In this document: piece by piece, positions 16,750 to 26,064 of the stretch
Numbering within the stretch: the stretch's first letter is position 1
Layout of the letters: each line of letters opens with the position of its first letter
Notes under the pieces: model-generated
Database searches by the model: none
The model's input: only the letters and a program-made list of their open reading frames with translations
What the model was told of the DNA's origin: nothing
Made by a program: the position numbers and the translations under genes
Assembly: GCF_001661675.2 (NCBI RefSeq)
Contig: NZ_CP019602.1
Span: 2,505,501-2,569,500, forward strand
Direction of reading: 5' to 3'
DNA length: 64,000 nucleotides
Origin: Croceicoccus marinus
Lineage (GTDB): Bacteria > Pseudomonadota > Alphaproteobacteria > Sphingomonadales > Sphingomonadaceae

Positions 16750-17147
16750 TCGATCGGGCCCACGCACTGGTCGAGGAGCGGTTCGTCACCGCCTCCGGCC
16801 CTGGTGGGCAGAACGTCAACAAGGTGGCGACCGCGGTGCAGCTGCGCGTCAATATCTATGCGCTGAACCTGCCGCAGCCCATCTTCCACCGCCTTCAGCG
16901 CATCGCGGGCAGCAAGCTGACCGCCAGCGGCGACCTGCTGATCGAGGCGAAGCGTTTCCGCACGCAGGACGCCAACCGCAGCGACGCGCGCGACCGGCTG
17001 ACCGAACTGCTCGAACAGGCACTGGTGCAGCCGAAGAAGCGCGCCAAGACCCGCGTAAACCGCGTGGGCAAGGTGAAGCGGCTGAAATCGAAGAAGGAGC
17101 GCGGCGAGGTGAAGGCGAAGCGTGGGGCGGTGAAGAGCTGGGATTAA
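16731..17147 (+). CDS. arfB: Ribosome-rescue hydrolase ArfB (YaeJ/ICT1 type)
   Basis: A 138-aa codon-independent peptidyl-tRNA hydrolase that frees stalled ribosomes. The GGQ catalytic motif is at residues 25-27 ([18 protein letters not shown]). The C-terminal tail is long, basic and Lys/Arg-rich, as needed to enter the empty mRNA channel. Codon-recognition domains of ordinary release factors are absent. It overlaps the pseudouridine synthase by 19 bases and runs tail-to-tail into murA with a 4-base overlap, so there is no room for a terminator between them. Confidence 0.95.
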   Translation: MAGGGIIDRAHALVEERFVTASGPGGQNVNKVATAVQLRVNIYALNLPQPIFHRLQRIAGSKLTASGDLLIEAKRFRTQDANRSDARDRLTELLEQALVQPKKRAKTRVNRVGKVKRLKSKKERGEVKAKRGAVKSWD

Positions 17148-18427
17148 TCCCCGCCAACGCGCTCCACCTGCGCGCCGACCAGTTGCAGCTTTTCCTCCAG
17201 CCGTTCGTACCCTCGGTCGAGGTGGTAGAGGCGGTGCACTGTCGTCTCGCCCTCGGCGGCCAGCCCCGCGATCACCAGCGACATGGATGCGCGCAGGTCG
17301 GTCGCCATCACTTCCGCGCCGGTCAGTTTCTTCACGCCATGGACCACCGCCGTGCGGCCGTTGGTCTCGATATGCGCGCCCATGCGGTTCAGCTCGGGCA
17401 CGTGCATGTAGCGGTTCTCGAAGATGGTCTCGTTCAGCACGCTGGTACCCTCGGCGAGACACAGCAGCGCCATCATCTGCGCCTGCATGTCGGTGGCAAA
17501 GCCGGGGAACGGCGCGGTCGAGATGTTGATGGCTTTCAGCGGGCCGTTGGGGGCAATATGGATGCCGTCCTTGCGCTCCTCCACCACCACGCCAGCATTG
17601 CGCAGCGCATGGGTGGTGGCGCGCATGTCGTGCGCGTCGGCGCCCTTCAGGAACACCTCGCCCCCGGTGATCGCGGCGGCACAGGCATAGCTGCCCGCCT
17701 CGATCCGGTCGGCCATCACGCGATAGGTCGCACCGTGCAGCCGGTCGACGCCGTGGATCGTCAGTTCCGATTCGCCGATGCCCTCGATCTCGGCCCCCAT
17801 CGCGGCAAGCAGGCGGCACAGATCGACGATCTCGGGCTCGCGCGCGGCGTTTTCCAGCCGCGTGGTGCCCCTGGCCAGGACCGCGGCCATCAGTGCATTC
17901 TCGGTCGCGCCGACCGAAACGACCGGGAAGGTGAAATCGCCGCCCGGCAGCCCGCCATCGGGCGCATGGGCGCGCACATATCCTGCGGCCAGCTCGATCT
18001 CGGCCCCCATCGCTTCCAGCGCTTTCAGATGAAGGTCGATGGGCCGGTTGCCGATCGCGCAGCCGCCCGGCAGCGACACGGTCGCCTCGCCCGCGCGGGC
18101 CAGCAGCGGGCCGAGCACCAGGATCGAGGCGCGCATCTTGCGCACGATGTCATAGGGCGCGACCGTGCTGGTCAGCCGCGTCGCCTGCAGCGTCATCACC
18201 CGCCCGAAATCCTGCGGCCGCGAACCGGCGATGGCGGTGGACACGCCGAAGCCGTTCAGCAGATGCTGGAACTGGTCGATGTCGGCCAGCCGCGGCAGGT
18301 TGCGCAATGTGACCGGTTCCTCGGTCAGCAAGGCGCAGGGAAGCAGGGTGAGAGCGGCATTTTTCGCGCCGGAAATCGGCAGCGTACCCGAAAGGCGCTT
18401 GCCGCCTTGAATGACTATCTTGTCCAT
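17144..18427 (-). CDS. murA: UDP-N-acetylglucosamine 1-carboxyvinyltransferase
   Basis: 427 aa; catalyses the first committed step of peptidoglycan synthesis, adding enolpyruvate from PEP to UDP-GlcNAc. It shows the ISGAKNAAL substrate loop near the start and the flexible-loop cysteine (Cys123 in [10 protein letters not shown]), so it should be fosfomycin-sensitive in principle. The length is normal. It is divergent from galU across a 132-bp promoter region and convergent with arfB, overlapping its last four bases. Confidence 0.97.
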   Translation of the reverse strand: MDKIVIQGGKRLSGTLPISGAKNAALTLLPCALLTEEPVTLRNLPRLADIDQFQHLLNGFGVSTAIAGSRPQDFGRVMTLQATRLTSTVAPYDIVRKMRASILVLGPLLARAGEATVSLPGGCAIGNRPIDLHLKALEAMGAEIELAAGYVRAHAPDGGLPGGDFTFPVVSVGATENALMAAVLARGTTRLENAAREPEIVDLCRLLAAMGAEIEGIGESELTIHGVDRLHGATYRVMADRIEAGSYACAAAITGGEVFLKGADAHDMRATTHALRNAGVVVEERKDGIHIAPNGPLKAINISTAPFPGFATDMQAQMMALLCLAEGTSVLNETIFENRYMHVPELNRMGAHIETNGRTAVVHGVKKLTGAEVMATDLRASMSLVIAGLAAEGETTVHRLYHLDRGYERLEEKLQLVGAQVERVGGD

Positions 18428-18559
18428 CGGCCCGCTTTAGCCCGAAATAGACCGATCGCAAGCCGTATGGGAGCACCGTTCCACCGGACACAGACTTGCA
18501 ACCTTCATGGCCCAATGCCTAGAAAACACGAGATTTCGCTTTTGCAGCACAAAGGAACG

Positions 18560-19462
18560 ATGGCACCCATGCCCGAAACCGCCCCTACGCCTGGCCGCAA
18601 GCCTATCCGCAAGGCCGTCTTCCCCGTCGCCGGTCTCGGCACGCGCTTCCTGCCCGCCACCAAGGCGATTCCCAAGGAATTGCTGCCCATCGTCGACCGC
18701 CCGCTGATCCAGTACGCAGTGGACGAGGCGCGCGAGGCCGGGATCGAGCAGATGATCTTCGTCACCGGCCGCGGCAAGACCGCGCTGGTCGAGAATTTCG
18801 ACATCGCCTTCGAGCTCGAGGCGACCATGAAGGAGCGCGGCAAGGATTTGTCGGTGCTCGACCCCACGCGCTTCCGGCCCGGCGACCTGATCACCGTGCG
18901 CCAGCAGGAGCCGATGGGCCTGGGCCACGCGATCTGGTGCGCGCGCGCCATCGTCGGCGACGAACCCTTCGCCATCCTGCTTCCCGACGAGCTGATGTGG
19001 GGCAAGCCCGGCTGCATGAAGCAGATGGTCGAGGCCTATAACGAGGTTGGCGGCAATCTGGTGTCGGTGCTGGAAGTGCCGCACGACCAGGTCTCGTCCT
19101 ATGGCGTGATCGATCCGGGCGCGGCAAGCGGCGCCCTGACCGAGGTGAAGGGGCTGGTCGAAAAGCCGCCCGTCGACCAGGCGCCGTCGAACAAGATCGT
19201 GTCGGGCCGCTACATCCTTCAGCCCGAGGTGATGAAGACGCTGGAAACGCAGGGCAAGGGCGCCGGCGGAGAGATCCAGCTGACCGACGCCATGGCCAAG
19301 ATGATCGGCAACCAGCCGTTCCATGCGGTCACGTTCGAGGGCAAGCGTTACGACTGTGGGTCCAAGACCGGCTTTGTCGAAGCGACGCTGGCGCTGGCGC
19401 TGGAACGCGACGACATGGGCGCCGAAGTGCGCGCCATTGCCGAGCGGCTGCTGGCCGAGTGA
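18560..19462 (+). CDS. galU: UTP-glucose-1-phosphate uridylyltransferase
   Basis: A 300-aa nucleotidyltransferase making UDP-glucose for envelope polysaccharides. The N-terminal AVFPVAGLGTRFLPATKA is the nucleotide-binding signature. GLGHAIWCARA and the late GKRYDCGSKTGFVEA are also diagnostic of bacterial GalU. Two in-frame ATGs (18560 and 18569) are close to AAAGGA; 18560 is adopted. Stand-alone gene; a GC-rich hairpin at 19571 lies between it and the PAS protein gene. Confidence 0.95.
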   Translation: MAPMPETAPTPGRKPIRKAVFPVAGLGTRFLPATKAIPKELLPIVDRPLIQYAVDEAREAGIEQMIFVTGRGKTALVENFDIAFELEATMKERGKDLSVLDPTRFRPGDLITVRQQEPMGLGHAIWCARAIVGDEPFAILLPDELMWGKPGCMKQMVEAYNEVGGNLVSVLEVPHDQVSSYGVIDPGAASGALTEVKGLVEKPPVDQAPSNKIVSGRYILQPEVMKTLETQGKGAGGEIQLTDAMAKMIGNQPFHAVTFEGKRYDCGSKTGFVEATLALALERDDMGAEVRAIAERLLAE

Positions 19463-19570
19463 TGTTGCGTCCGTTCCGATGCGGTATCTGACTGTTCCGC
19501 TTCGGGAATTAGGGACTTACCCCTAGGTCGACATTCGGATTGCCTTGGCTAGCCATGCCCACAGCATGGC

Positions 19571-19597
19571 CGCGGGCCGCACTTGAAGCGGCCCGCG
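19571..19597. other. GC-rich hairpin just before the PAS gene RBS
   Basis: CGCGGGCCGC and its exact complement separated by ACTTGAA: a 10-bp perfect stem with a 7-base loop. It ends six bases before the AAAGG ribosome-binding site of the PAS gene. No T run follows, so a classical terminator for galU is unlikely; mRNA-level control or protection is possible. Confidence 0.5.
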
Positions 19598-19615
19598 ATA
19601 AAAGGCCTGTCTACA

Positions 19616-20956
19616 ATGGCTACGCCGACCGAAACGACCGGTGGGGAACATGCAAACGGAACGGAGGCCACCGCTACCGATACGCGGACGGGCGCGACCG
19701 GATGGGCACGCCTTCCGCGGATCGAAGGCCGCTGCCTGACCGTCCTGCTGATGGCGATCACGGTGCTGGCCGCTGCGGCGATCTTCGCCCAGTCGGTCCT
19801 GCCCCCGATATGCCTTGCGACACCGCTGGCGGTGCTGGTGGCGCTGACGGGTGGACTGCGGCGCACGCTCGCCGCGACTGCGATCATCGCGGGCGTGGCA
19901 TTCCTTGCCGCCCGGCTGGACCTGGGTCCGATCACCGATGCGTCCATGTTCATGGCGTTCTGCGCCGTGCTGGCCGCCACGGCGCTTCCTCTGGCGGGCT
20001 GGGCCGATCGCGCCCGGCGCGACCGCACGGCCCTGGCCATCGCCCGGGACGAAAGCCAGCGGCTACGCGACACGATCGACGAGGTGATCTTCGAGATCGA
20101 CCGCGCGGGGTGCTGGTCGTCGCTGAATGCGGCATGGGAACGCATCACCGGCTTCAGCCGCACGGAAAGCCTGGGCCGCCCGGTCGAGGATTTCCTCGAA
20201 GCACTGGAATGCGATGCCGAGCGCGAAAGGTTCAGCCGCCTGATCAGCGGCGAGCGCGGCCTCGTCACCTCGCTCCACACGATCCGCCGCCCGGATGGCG
20301 ACACCCGCCATGTCGAGGTCAGGATGCGCGGCGCCTTCGACCTGCAGGGCCGCCCCGTGGGGCTGGTCGGCCATATTCGCGACATCACCCAGGCCGCCCG
20401 CTATCGCCACGCGCTCGACGATGCGGAGCGCCGCTTCTCGACGCTGGCCAATGCCGCCCCGGTCGGGATCTGGCGCACCAATGCGCGCGGTGACACCCTG
20501 TTCGTCAATCATGCCTTCAAGCAGATGACCGGGCTGCGCGATGGGCAGTGGGAAGGATCGCACTGGATCACCGCCATCCACCCCGACGACTTCGAACGGG
20601 TGGTGACCATGTGGAAGGCCGCGCTAAAGGCCGAGGCCGCGTTTCGCGCCGAATGGCGCTGGCGCGGACCCGATGGCGCAGTCGTCTGGGTGGCGACCAG
20701 CGGCGCTCCGCAACTGGACGAGGATGGTCGGTTGACGGGCTATATCGGCATGAACGTCGATATCACCGAACAGCGCGGCGCCGAGGCCCAGCTTGCCGAG
20801 AACGAGCACCGCATGCGCGCCGTGTTCGAAAGAATCGGCGGCGCCGCCGATCCGGCTGCCGATCAGGCACAGTGGGACGGGCTGGCTACCCAGCTGCGGC
20901 AGATGACCGGGCCGCAAGGCCGCCGCCCGGCCAGCCGCAAGATGTGGGCGGCCTGA
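19616..20956 (+). CDS. Membrane protein with two PAS domains, no output domain
   Basis: 446 aa from the ATG at 19616 (AAAGG eight bases upstream). After a polar N-terminus come about four hydrophobic helices (roughly 35-135). Two PAS domains follow: the first about 145-265 with IFEIDRAGCW and ending in GHIRDITQAARYR, the second about 275-400 with FVNHAFKQMTG, WVATSGAP and the PAC end YIGMNVDITEQR. After a short coiled stretch the protein stops. There is no histidine-kinase, GGDEF, EAL or methyl-accepting domain, so any signal must pass to a partner. The C-terminus lacks a recognisable effector remnant. A strong terminator follows. Confidence 0.85.
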   Translation: MATPTETTGGEHANGTEATATDTRTGATGWARLPRIEGRCLTVLLMAITVLAAAAIFAQSVLPPICLATPLAVLVALTGGLRRTLAATAIIAGVAFLAARLDLGPITDASMFMAFCAVLAATALPLAGWADRARRDRTALAIARDESQRLRDTIDEVIFEIDRAGCWSSLNAAWERITGFSRTESLGRPVEDFLEALECDAERERFSRLISGERGLVTSLHTIRRPDGDTRHVEVRMRGAFDLQGRPVGLVGHIRDITQAARYRHALDDAERRFSTLANAAPVGIWRTNARGDTLFVNHAFKQMTGLRDGQWEGSHWITAIHPDDFERVVTMWKAALKAEAAFRAEWRWRGPDGAVVWVATSGAPQLDEDGRLTGYIGMNVDITEQRGAEAQLAENEHRMRAVFERIGGAADPAADQAQWDGLATQLRQMTGPQGRRPASRKMWAA

Positions 20957-20980
20957 AGCCTGGCCTTGCGATGGCGCACG

Positions 20981-21020
20981 AAAAAGGGCCCGGCAGATCC
21001 GCTCTGCCGGGCCCTTTTTT
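20981..21020. terminator. Bidirectional terminator between PAS gene and M23 peptidase
   Basis: A perfect stem AAAAAGGGCCCGGCAGA with its complement around a short CCGC loop, ending in TTTTTT on the plus strand and in a T run on the minus strand. It serves both convergent genes. Confidence 0.93.
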
Positions 21021-21040
21021 CTTGGCTCGAATCGTTTCGC

Positions 21041-21787
21041 TTACTCGGGACCGCCCGCGCCGGTGTTGGTGGCCGAAGCGAAGGCTTCCATGAAGGTGTC
21101 GGCGTGCAGATAGGGGGTCGGATCGACCGCTTCGCCCGCGATGCGCACTTCGTAATGAAGATGCGGGCCGGTCGAACGGCCGGTGCTGCCGACGAAGCCG
21201 ATCAGGTCGCCCTTCTTGACTTCCTGCCCGGGGGACACGTTCAGCTTCGACATATGGCCATAGCGGGTCTCAAGGTCGCCGCCATGCTCGATCTTGATGA
21301 AATTGCCATAGCCGCCGTACCATTCGGCCATGTCGATGGTGCCATCGGCGGTCGCATAGATCGGCGTACCGGTGGGCGCGGCCAGGTCGATGCCCTTGTG
21401 ATTGGCCCGGCGCCCCGTCACCGGGTGATCGCGCAGACCATAGTCGCTGGTGAAGCGGGCAGTCGTCAGCGGCATGCGCGACGGGATGTTGATCGCCTGG
21501 CGTCCGACTACCGGTACAGGCACTTCCTGGGCCACTTCCACCGACTTCCAGCGGGCGAACAGGTTGCGATAGCGCGGATCCGATTTCTCGGCACTGGTTT
21601 CGGCGGTCGTCGCATTGACGGTCGAGGCAACCTCGGTCGAAGCGGCAGCCGCCGCCATGGTTGCGGTATTGCTTCCGGGCTGCGCCAGCGCAGCGGTCGG
21701 GGTCATCGCCGCCGACAGCGTCGCGATGGTGCCCAGCGCAACGAAACGGGCGCTACCGAGAAGAAAGAAACGATTACAACCAAGCAT
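21041..21787 (-). CDS. Exported M23-family metallopeptidase
   Basis: 248 aa from the ATG at 21787 (AGAGG nine bases upstream); longer upstream starts lack support. A signal peptide ends near AALAQP. A Thr/Ala-rich linker leads into a LytM/M23 domain with the zinc ligands HKGID and HLHYEV and the connecting RYGHMSKLNV, all intact, so it is likely an active peptidoglycan endopeptidase rather than a degenerate activator. Role: cell-wall remodelling in the periplasm. Substrate cross-link not known. The 208-bp region upstream is shared with no other promoter, because the next gene runs in the same direction and ends at 21996. Confidence 0.93.
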   Translation of the reverse strand: MLGCNRFFLLGSARFVALGTIATLSAAMTPTAALAQPGSNTATMAAAAASTEVASTVNATTAETSAEKSDPRYRNLFARWKSVEVAQEVPVPVVGRQAINIPSRMPLTTARFTSDYGLRDHPVTGRRANHKGIDLAAPTGTPIYATADGTIDMAEWYGGYGNFIKIEHGGDLETRYGHMSKLNVSPGQEVKKGDLIGFVGSTGRSTGPHLHYEVRIAGEAVDPTPYLHADTFMEAFASATNTGAGGPE

Positions 21788-21995
21788 ATTGCCGAACCTC
21801 TGTTTCTCGGCATCGTGCCCCCAAATTCCGTCCGGGCTGACGATGCCGGGTGATCCCTCCGGCACAGCTCTGGCGAGGCCCGGTCCCATCGAAGGGCACG
21901 CATCCGGATCAACGCAGACAAGCTGCTTCAAAATTTCGAGAAGGTCGGAACCCCCCGCCGTTCTCATGCGTACTGGCTAGGGTAAAAAAGGTTAA

Positions 21996-22784
21996 TCAGA
22001 CAATACCAGCGCGGAACCCGCGCGATAGACCGGCAGACTCCCGCGCTGAGTCGTTGAACGGTGGCTTAATCGTTCCCTGGAAGCAGCTTTTCACAAGAAA
22101 TTGCCATTTTTCGACAGGGTCTTCGTCTCTGTCACGGCACAGTTGAACGAAATGGCTGGTTCCGAAACGCACGTGGCGAATCTCGTCGTCAAGGATTCGC
22201 GACAGGATTCGTGCCCCGTTCTCGTCACCTTGCGCGTGCACCCGGTCCCGCATCGCGGGCGTGATATCCAGCCCCCGCGCTTCCAGCACCATCGGCACGA
22301 TCGCCAGCCGCGCCGCCACATCGTGCTTCGTCTCGCTTGCCGACTCCCACAGCCCGCCATGCGCGGGCAATTCGCCATACGCGCTGCCCAGCGTCTTCAG
22401 CTTGCGGTCGAGCAAGGCGAAATGCATCGCCTCGTCCGCGGCGACCGACAGGAAATCACCGACAAAGCCGGGGTCCATCTGCCCACCGAACCGCCCCGCC
22501 ATGTCGAGCGCGAGGTCGATGGCGACGAATTCGATATGCGCCAGCGAATGCCACAGCGCGATGCGCGCCCTGTCCGATCCGCCGCGCCCGCGCTTGGGCA
22601 TCCGGTTCGGCGGCAGCAGTTCGGGCCGTTCGGGGCGCGCAGGCTCGTCGGGCATGGCGATGTCGAAACGCGCCGCCAGACGTCCCAGTCGCCAGTCGCG
22701 TGCAACTTCGCGCGCGGCCATCGCCTTGGCGCTCGGCTCGCCCGTCAGCAGCGCATCGCGGATGGCCTGCGCCACGCTGCGCAT
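21996..22784 (-). CDS. DUF455 ferritin-like protein
   Basis: A 262-aa helical protein of the DUF455 ferritin-like family. Two acidic-histidine pairs typical of a diiron site are visible, in ADEAMHFALLDRKL and DDEIRHVRFG. Some relatives are annotated as rhamnosyltransferase-like or ferritin-like, but no function is established. The start codon overlaps the bcp stop (TGATG), so translation is probably coupled. Last gene of the leftward cluster 5'-nucleotidase - glnE - bcp - DUF455. Confidence 0.88.
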   Translation of the reverse strand: MRSVAQAIRDALLTGEPSAKAMAAREVARDWRLGRLAARFDIAMPDEPARPERPELLPPNRMPKRGRGGSDRARIALWHSLAHIEFVAIDLALDMAGRFGGQMDPGFVGDFLSVAADEAMHFALLDRKLKTLGSAYGELPAHGGLWESASETKHDVAARLAIVPMVLEARGLDITPAMRDRVHAQGDENGARILSRILDDEIRHVRFGTSHFVQLCRDRDEDPVEKWQFLVKSCFQGTIKPPFNDSARESAGLSRGFRAGIV

Positions 22785-23284
22785 CAGCCCAGCGCCTTCG
22801 CCGCCTCCAGCACCGCTTCGGCATGGCCCTTGACCTTCACCTTGCGCCAGACCTGCGCGATGGTGCCGTCGGCGTTCACAAGGAAGGTGGTGCGCTCCAT
22901 CCCCATATAGGTGCGGCCGTACATGCTCTTCTCGGTCCAGATGCCCAGCGCTTCGGCCAGCCCGTCGGTGCCGCTGTCCGGCGCCGTATCGCTGGCGAGC
23001 GGTATCGTCAGCGCCTGCTTCTCGATGAATTTCAGATGGCTTTTGGGCGGATCCTTGCTGACGCCCAGCAGCGCGATGCCGGCCTTGTCGAAATCGGGCT
23101 TCAGCGCCGAGAAATCCTTCGCCTCGCTGGTGCAGCCGGGGGTGTTGTCCTTGGGATAGAAGAACAGCACGGCGGGCCTGCCCGCGAAATCGGCGATCGA
23201 CACGCTGCCGCCATCGGGTGTTTCCAGCGAATGCGCGGGAAAGGCATCGCCCTCGCCGGGCCGGTCGGTGCTGGTGGCGGTCAT
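22784..23284 (-). CDS. bcp: Thioredoxin-dependent peroxiredoxin, Bcp/PrxQ type
   Basis: A 166-aa atypical peroxiredoxin reducing hydrogen and organic peroxides. The peroxidatic cysteine lies in PKDNTPGCTSEAKDF. The resolving cysteine usually found five residues later in PrxQ is missing (Asp-Phe region instead), so it is probably of the 1-Cys Bcp type or uses an external thiol. The start at 23284 lies two bases after the glnE stop; the stop overlaps the DUF455 start. Cytoplasmic. Confidence 0.93.
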   Translation of the reverse strand: MTATSTDRPGEGDAFPAHSLETPDGGSVSIADFAGRPAVLFFYPKDNTPGCTSEAKDFSALKPDFDKAGIALLGVSKDPPKSHLKFIEKQALTIPLASDTAPDSGTDGLAEALGIWTEKSMYGRTYMGMERTTFLVNADGTIAQVWRKVKVKGHAEAVLEAAKALG

Positions 23285-23286
23285 CG

Positions 23287-26007
23287 TCAAAGCTCCAGTG
23301 TTTCGTCGAAGGTTTTCGCCCAGGCCTGTGCCACCGCGTGGCGCGCCTTGTCGAGCGCGGCGAGCAATGCGTCCCAACCGTCCTCCTCTTGGCAATCGGC
23401 CTCAAGGCAATTGGCGACCAGCACGCCGCGCGCGGCCTCGGGCAGTTCCATGCCGTCGGGCGCGACCAGCCGCAGCGATACGAGCAGCCGGGTCAGCAGG
23501 TCTTGCGCCGCCACCAGATCGCCCGATACCAGCCCTGCCCCCGCCAGCGCTGCCACCGCCGCGCGCAGATGCGGGTCCAGGAACGCGCCGTCCGGCCCGC
23601 CCCCTTCGCGCAATTGCAGGTAATGGGTCAGGAATTCCAGGTCGACCAGACCGCCGCGCAGCAGCTTGACGTCCAGCGGGCCCGCGGGCGGCTTGTGGCG
23701 CGCCATCTCGGCCCGCATCTCCAGCACCGCGCCTTTCAGCGCCGCCGGATCGCGCTTCATCGCGACCAGCTCGCGAACGAAGCCCGCCAGCACCTCGGGC
23801 GCTTCGGGGGGCCCATGCAGCACGCGCGCACGCATCAGCGCCATGTGCTCCCACGTCCAGGCCTGCTCGCGCTGATAGCGGGCGAAGCTGTCGGTGCTGA
23901 CCGCCAGCAGCCCCTGCGCGCCCGAAGGACGCAGCCGCGTATCGACTTCGTACAGCGCCCCTTCCGCCGTCGGGACGGACAGCGCAGCGCTGACCCGCTG
24001 GGCCAGCCGGTTGAAATATTGCGTGGCGCCCAACGGCCTGCGCCCGCGCGATTCCGCCGCATAGTCGCCGGTAAACAGATAGACGAGGTCGAGGTCGCTG
24101 GCATGGGTCAAGACGCCGCCGCCCAGCCGCCCGAAACCCAGCACGACCAGCTGGCCGCCTTTGATCCTGCCATGCTCCTCGGCGAAATTATCCGCCGCGG
24201 CGCCGGCCAGCACGTCGATGGCGGCCTCTGCCGTGCGCGACAGGCCCGCGGCGATTTCCAGCGGGTCATGCGCGTGGTCGATCAGTTGCACGCCCAGCGC
24301 GAAGCGCCGCTCGCTGACTTCGCGGCGCACGCGGTCGAGCAGCCGCTCGTAATTCGGCGCATCGGCGTGATATTCACGTTTCAGCGCCTCCACCGACGGC
24401 GGCAGGGCAAAGGCGGTGCGGTCGATCAGCGCGTCGAGCAAGTCGCTGCGCCGCGCCAGCGCATCGGCCAGCGCGGGCGACAGCGCCAGCACCCGCGCCA
24501 GCGTGTCGAGCAGGCCGGGCCGCGCGGCCAGCAGCTTGAACAGGTTGAAGGCCGAGGGGAGCCTTGCCAGCATCTGTTCCCAGCGCGTGATCGCCCGCTC
24601 CGGCAAGGGCGCCCCCGCCAGCGCGGCCAGCAGCGCAGGCTCGATCTCGGCAAAGGCGGCCAGCGCGGCATCGGATCGCAGCGACTTGACCCTTCCGTCC
24701 TTCCAGCCCGCGATCCGCTCGGCCAGCGCGGCAGGTTCGTCGAACCCCAGCTGCGCCAGATGCGCCGGAGCGGAGGCCGCCGGCTGGGCCTTCCCGCCAT
24801 GCATCTCGAGCAGATGGTCGAACCGCTCCGCCACCTTCGTCGTCACATCGTCCAGTTCGGCGACCAGCGCCGCGCCGTCGGCAAGCCCGTCCAGCCGCGC
24901 GACATTATCCATTTCCTCCTGCGTGGCAGGCAGCGCATGGGTCTGGCGGTCGCGCACCATCTGCAGCCGGTGCTCGATGACGCGCAGCCGGTCATAGCTC
25001 TCGCCCAGTTCGTTTGCGTCGGCTGCACCGATGATCCCGGCTTGCGCCAGAGCGTCCAGCGCATGCCGCGTGCCGCGCACCCGCAATTCGGGGATGCGCC
25101 CGCCGTGGATCAGCTGATGGGTCTGGGCATAGAACTCGACCTCGCGGATCCCGCCGCGACCGCGCTTGAGGTCGTATCCCGGCCCGGGGCGCGGCGGACC
25201 GTCATAGCTTTCGCGGATCCGCCGAACGAGGCGCGAAATCTCGTCGATGGCGCCGAAGTCCAGCGACTTGCGCCATACGAACGACCGGATCGCATGGAGG
25301 AACCGCTCGCCCGCCGCGACATCGCCCGACGCGCTGCGCGCCCGGATGAACGCCGCCCGCTCCCACGCCAGAGCCGAGCTTTCGTAATGCGTCAGCGCCG
25401 CATCATAGCTGATGGCAAGCGGGCTGACCTCGCTCGCCGGACGCAGGCGAAGATCGACGCGCAGCACGTAACCTTCCGCCGTTGCCGATCCCATGGTCTG
25501 AACCAGCCGCCGTGCTGCCATTTGCGCGGCTTCTGCTGGCTCGTCACGGTCGCGGCGGGGGATGGTTTGGGGATCGTAGAGCAGGATAGGGTCGATGTCG
25601 GAGGAATAGTTGAGCTCTCCCGCCCCCTGCTTGCCCAGCGCAAGCGCCACCATGCCGATCGGCGCATCGCCCCACACGTCATAGTCGGGAACGCGGGCTC
25701 CGACCGCATCGCGCATCGCGGTGTCGAGCGCGCGATCCGCAAAACCGCTGAGTTCCGCCATTACGCGCGAAAGCGGAAAGGCGCCTGCCAGATCGCCCAC
25801 GCCCAGCACCAGTGCCAGGGCGCGCCGCTGCCGCCGCAGGCGCACGCCGACATCCGGATCGCCGCGCGCCAGCGCCAGCTTCAGCGCCGCCTCCGCCTCG
25901 CCGCGGGCAAGCAGGGCGGCGATATCCTCCTCGCGCCCCAGCAGGTCGGACAGGAACGGGGCATGCGTGCGTGCACGGTGAAGCGCGTCATCCCATTCGG
26001 CGGACAT
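23287..26007 (-). CDS. glnE: Bifunctional glutamine synthetase adenylyltransferase/removase
   Basis: 906 aa; attaches and removes AMP on glutamine synthetase in response to the PII protein. Two nucleotidyltransferase halves are clear: an N-terminal deadenylylating domain with GKQGAGELNYSSDIDPI and a C-terminal adenylylating domain with GFGRLGGGVLTHASDLDLVYL. Start: the ATG at 26007 with AGAGGA six bases upstream is better than the ATG at 26022. It follows the 5'-nucleotidase gene by 57 bp and precedes bcp by two bases. With gltBD and rpoN it gives the window a nitrogen-metabolism theme. Confidence 0.96.
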   Translation of the reverse strand: MSAEWDDALHRARTHAPFLSDLLGREEDIAALLARGEAEAALKLALARGDPDVGVRLRRQRRALALVLGVGDLAGAFPLSRVMAELSGFADRALDTAMRDAVGARVPDYDVWGDAPIGMVALALGKQGAGELNYSSDIDPILLYDPQTIPRRDRDEPAEAAQMAARRLVQTMGSATAEGYVLRVDLRLRPASEVSPLAISYDAALTHYESSALAWERAAFIRARSASGDVAAGERFLHAIRSFVWRKSLDFGAIDEISRLVRRIRESYDGPPRPGPGYDLKRGRGGIREVEFYAQTHQLIHGGRIPELRVRGTRHALDALAQAGIIGAADANELGESYDRLRVIEHRLQMVRDRQTHALPATQEEMDNVARLDGLADGAALVAELDDVTTKVAERFDHLLEMHGGKAQPAASAPAHLAQLGFDEPAALAERIAGWKDGRVKSLRSDAALAAFAEIEPALLAALAGAPLPERAITRWEQMLARLPSAFNLFKLLAARPGLLDTLARVLALSPALADALARRSDLLDALIDRTAFALPPSVEALKREYHADAPNYERLLDRVRREVSERRFALGVQLIDHAHDPLEIAAGLSRTAEAAIDVLAGAAADNFAEEHGRIKGGQLVVLGFGRLGGGVLTHASDLDLVYLFTGDYAAESRGRRPLGATQYFNRLAQRVSAALSVPTAEGALYEVDTRLRPSGAQGLLAVSTDSFARYQREQAWTWEHMALMRARVLHGPPEAPEVLAGFVRELVAMKRDPAALKGAVLEMRAEMARHKPPAGPLDVKLLRGGLVDLEFLTHYLQLREGGGPDGAFLDPHLRAAVAALAGAGLVSGDLVAAQDLLTRLLVSLRLVAPDGMELPEAARGVLVANCLEADCQEEDGWDALLAALDKARHAVAQAWAKTFDETLEL

Positions 26008-26064
26008 TATTTCCTCTACCATCGGCCTGATGTGGCGCGCCTGGCGGCTGCAGGCAAGCCGCGG

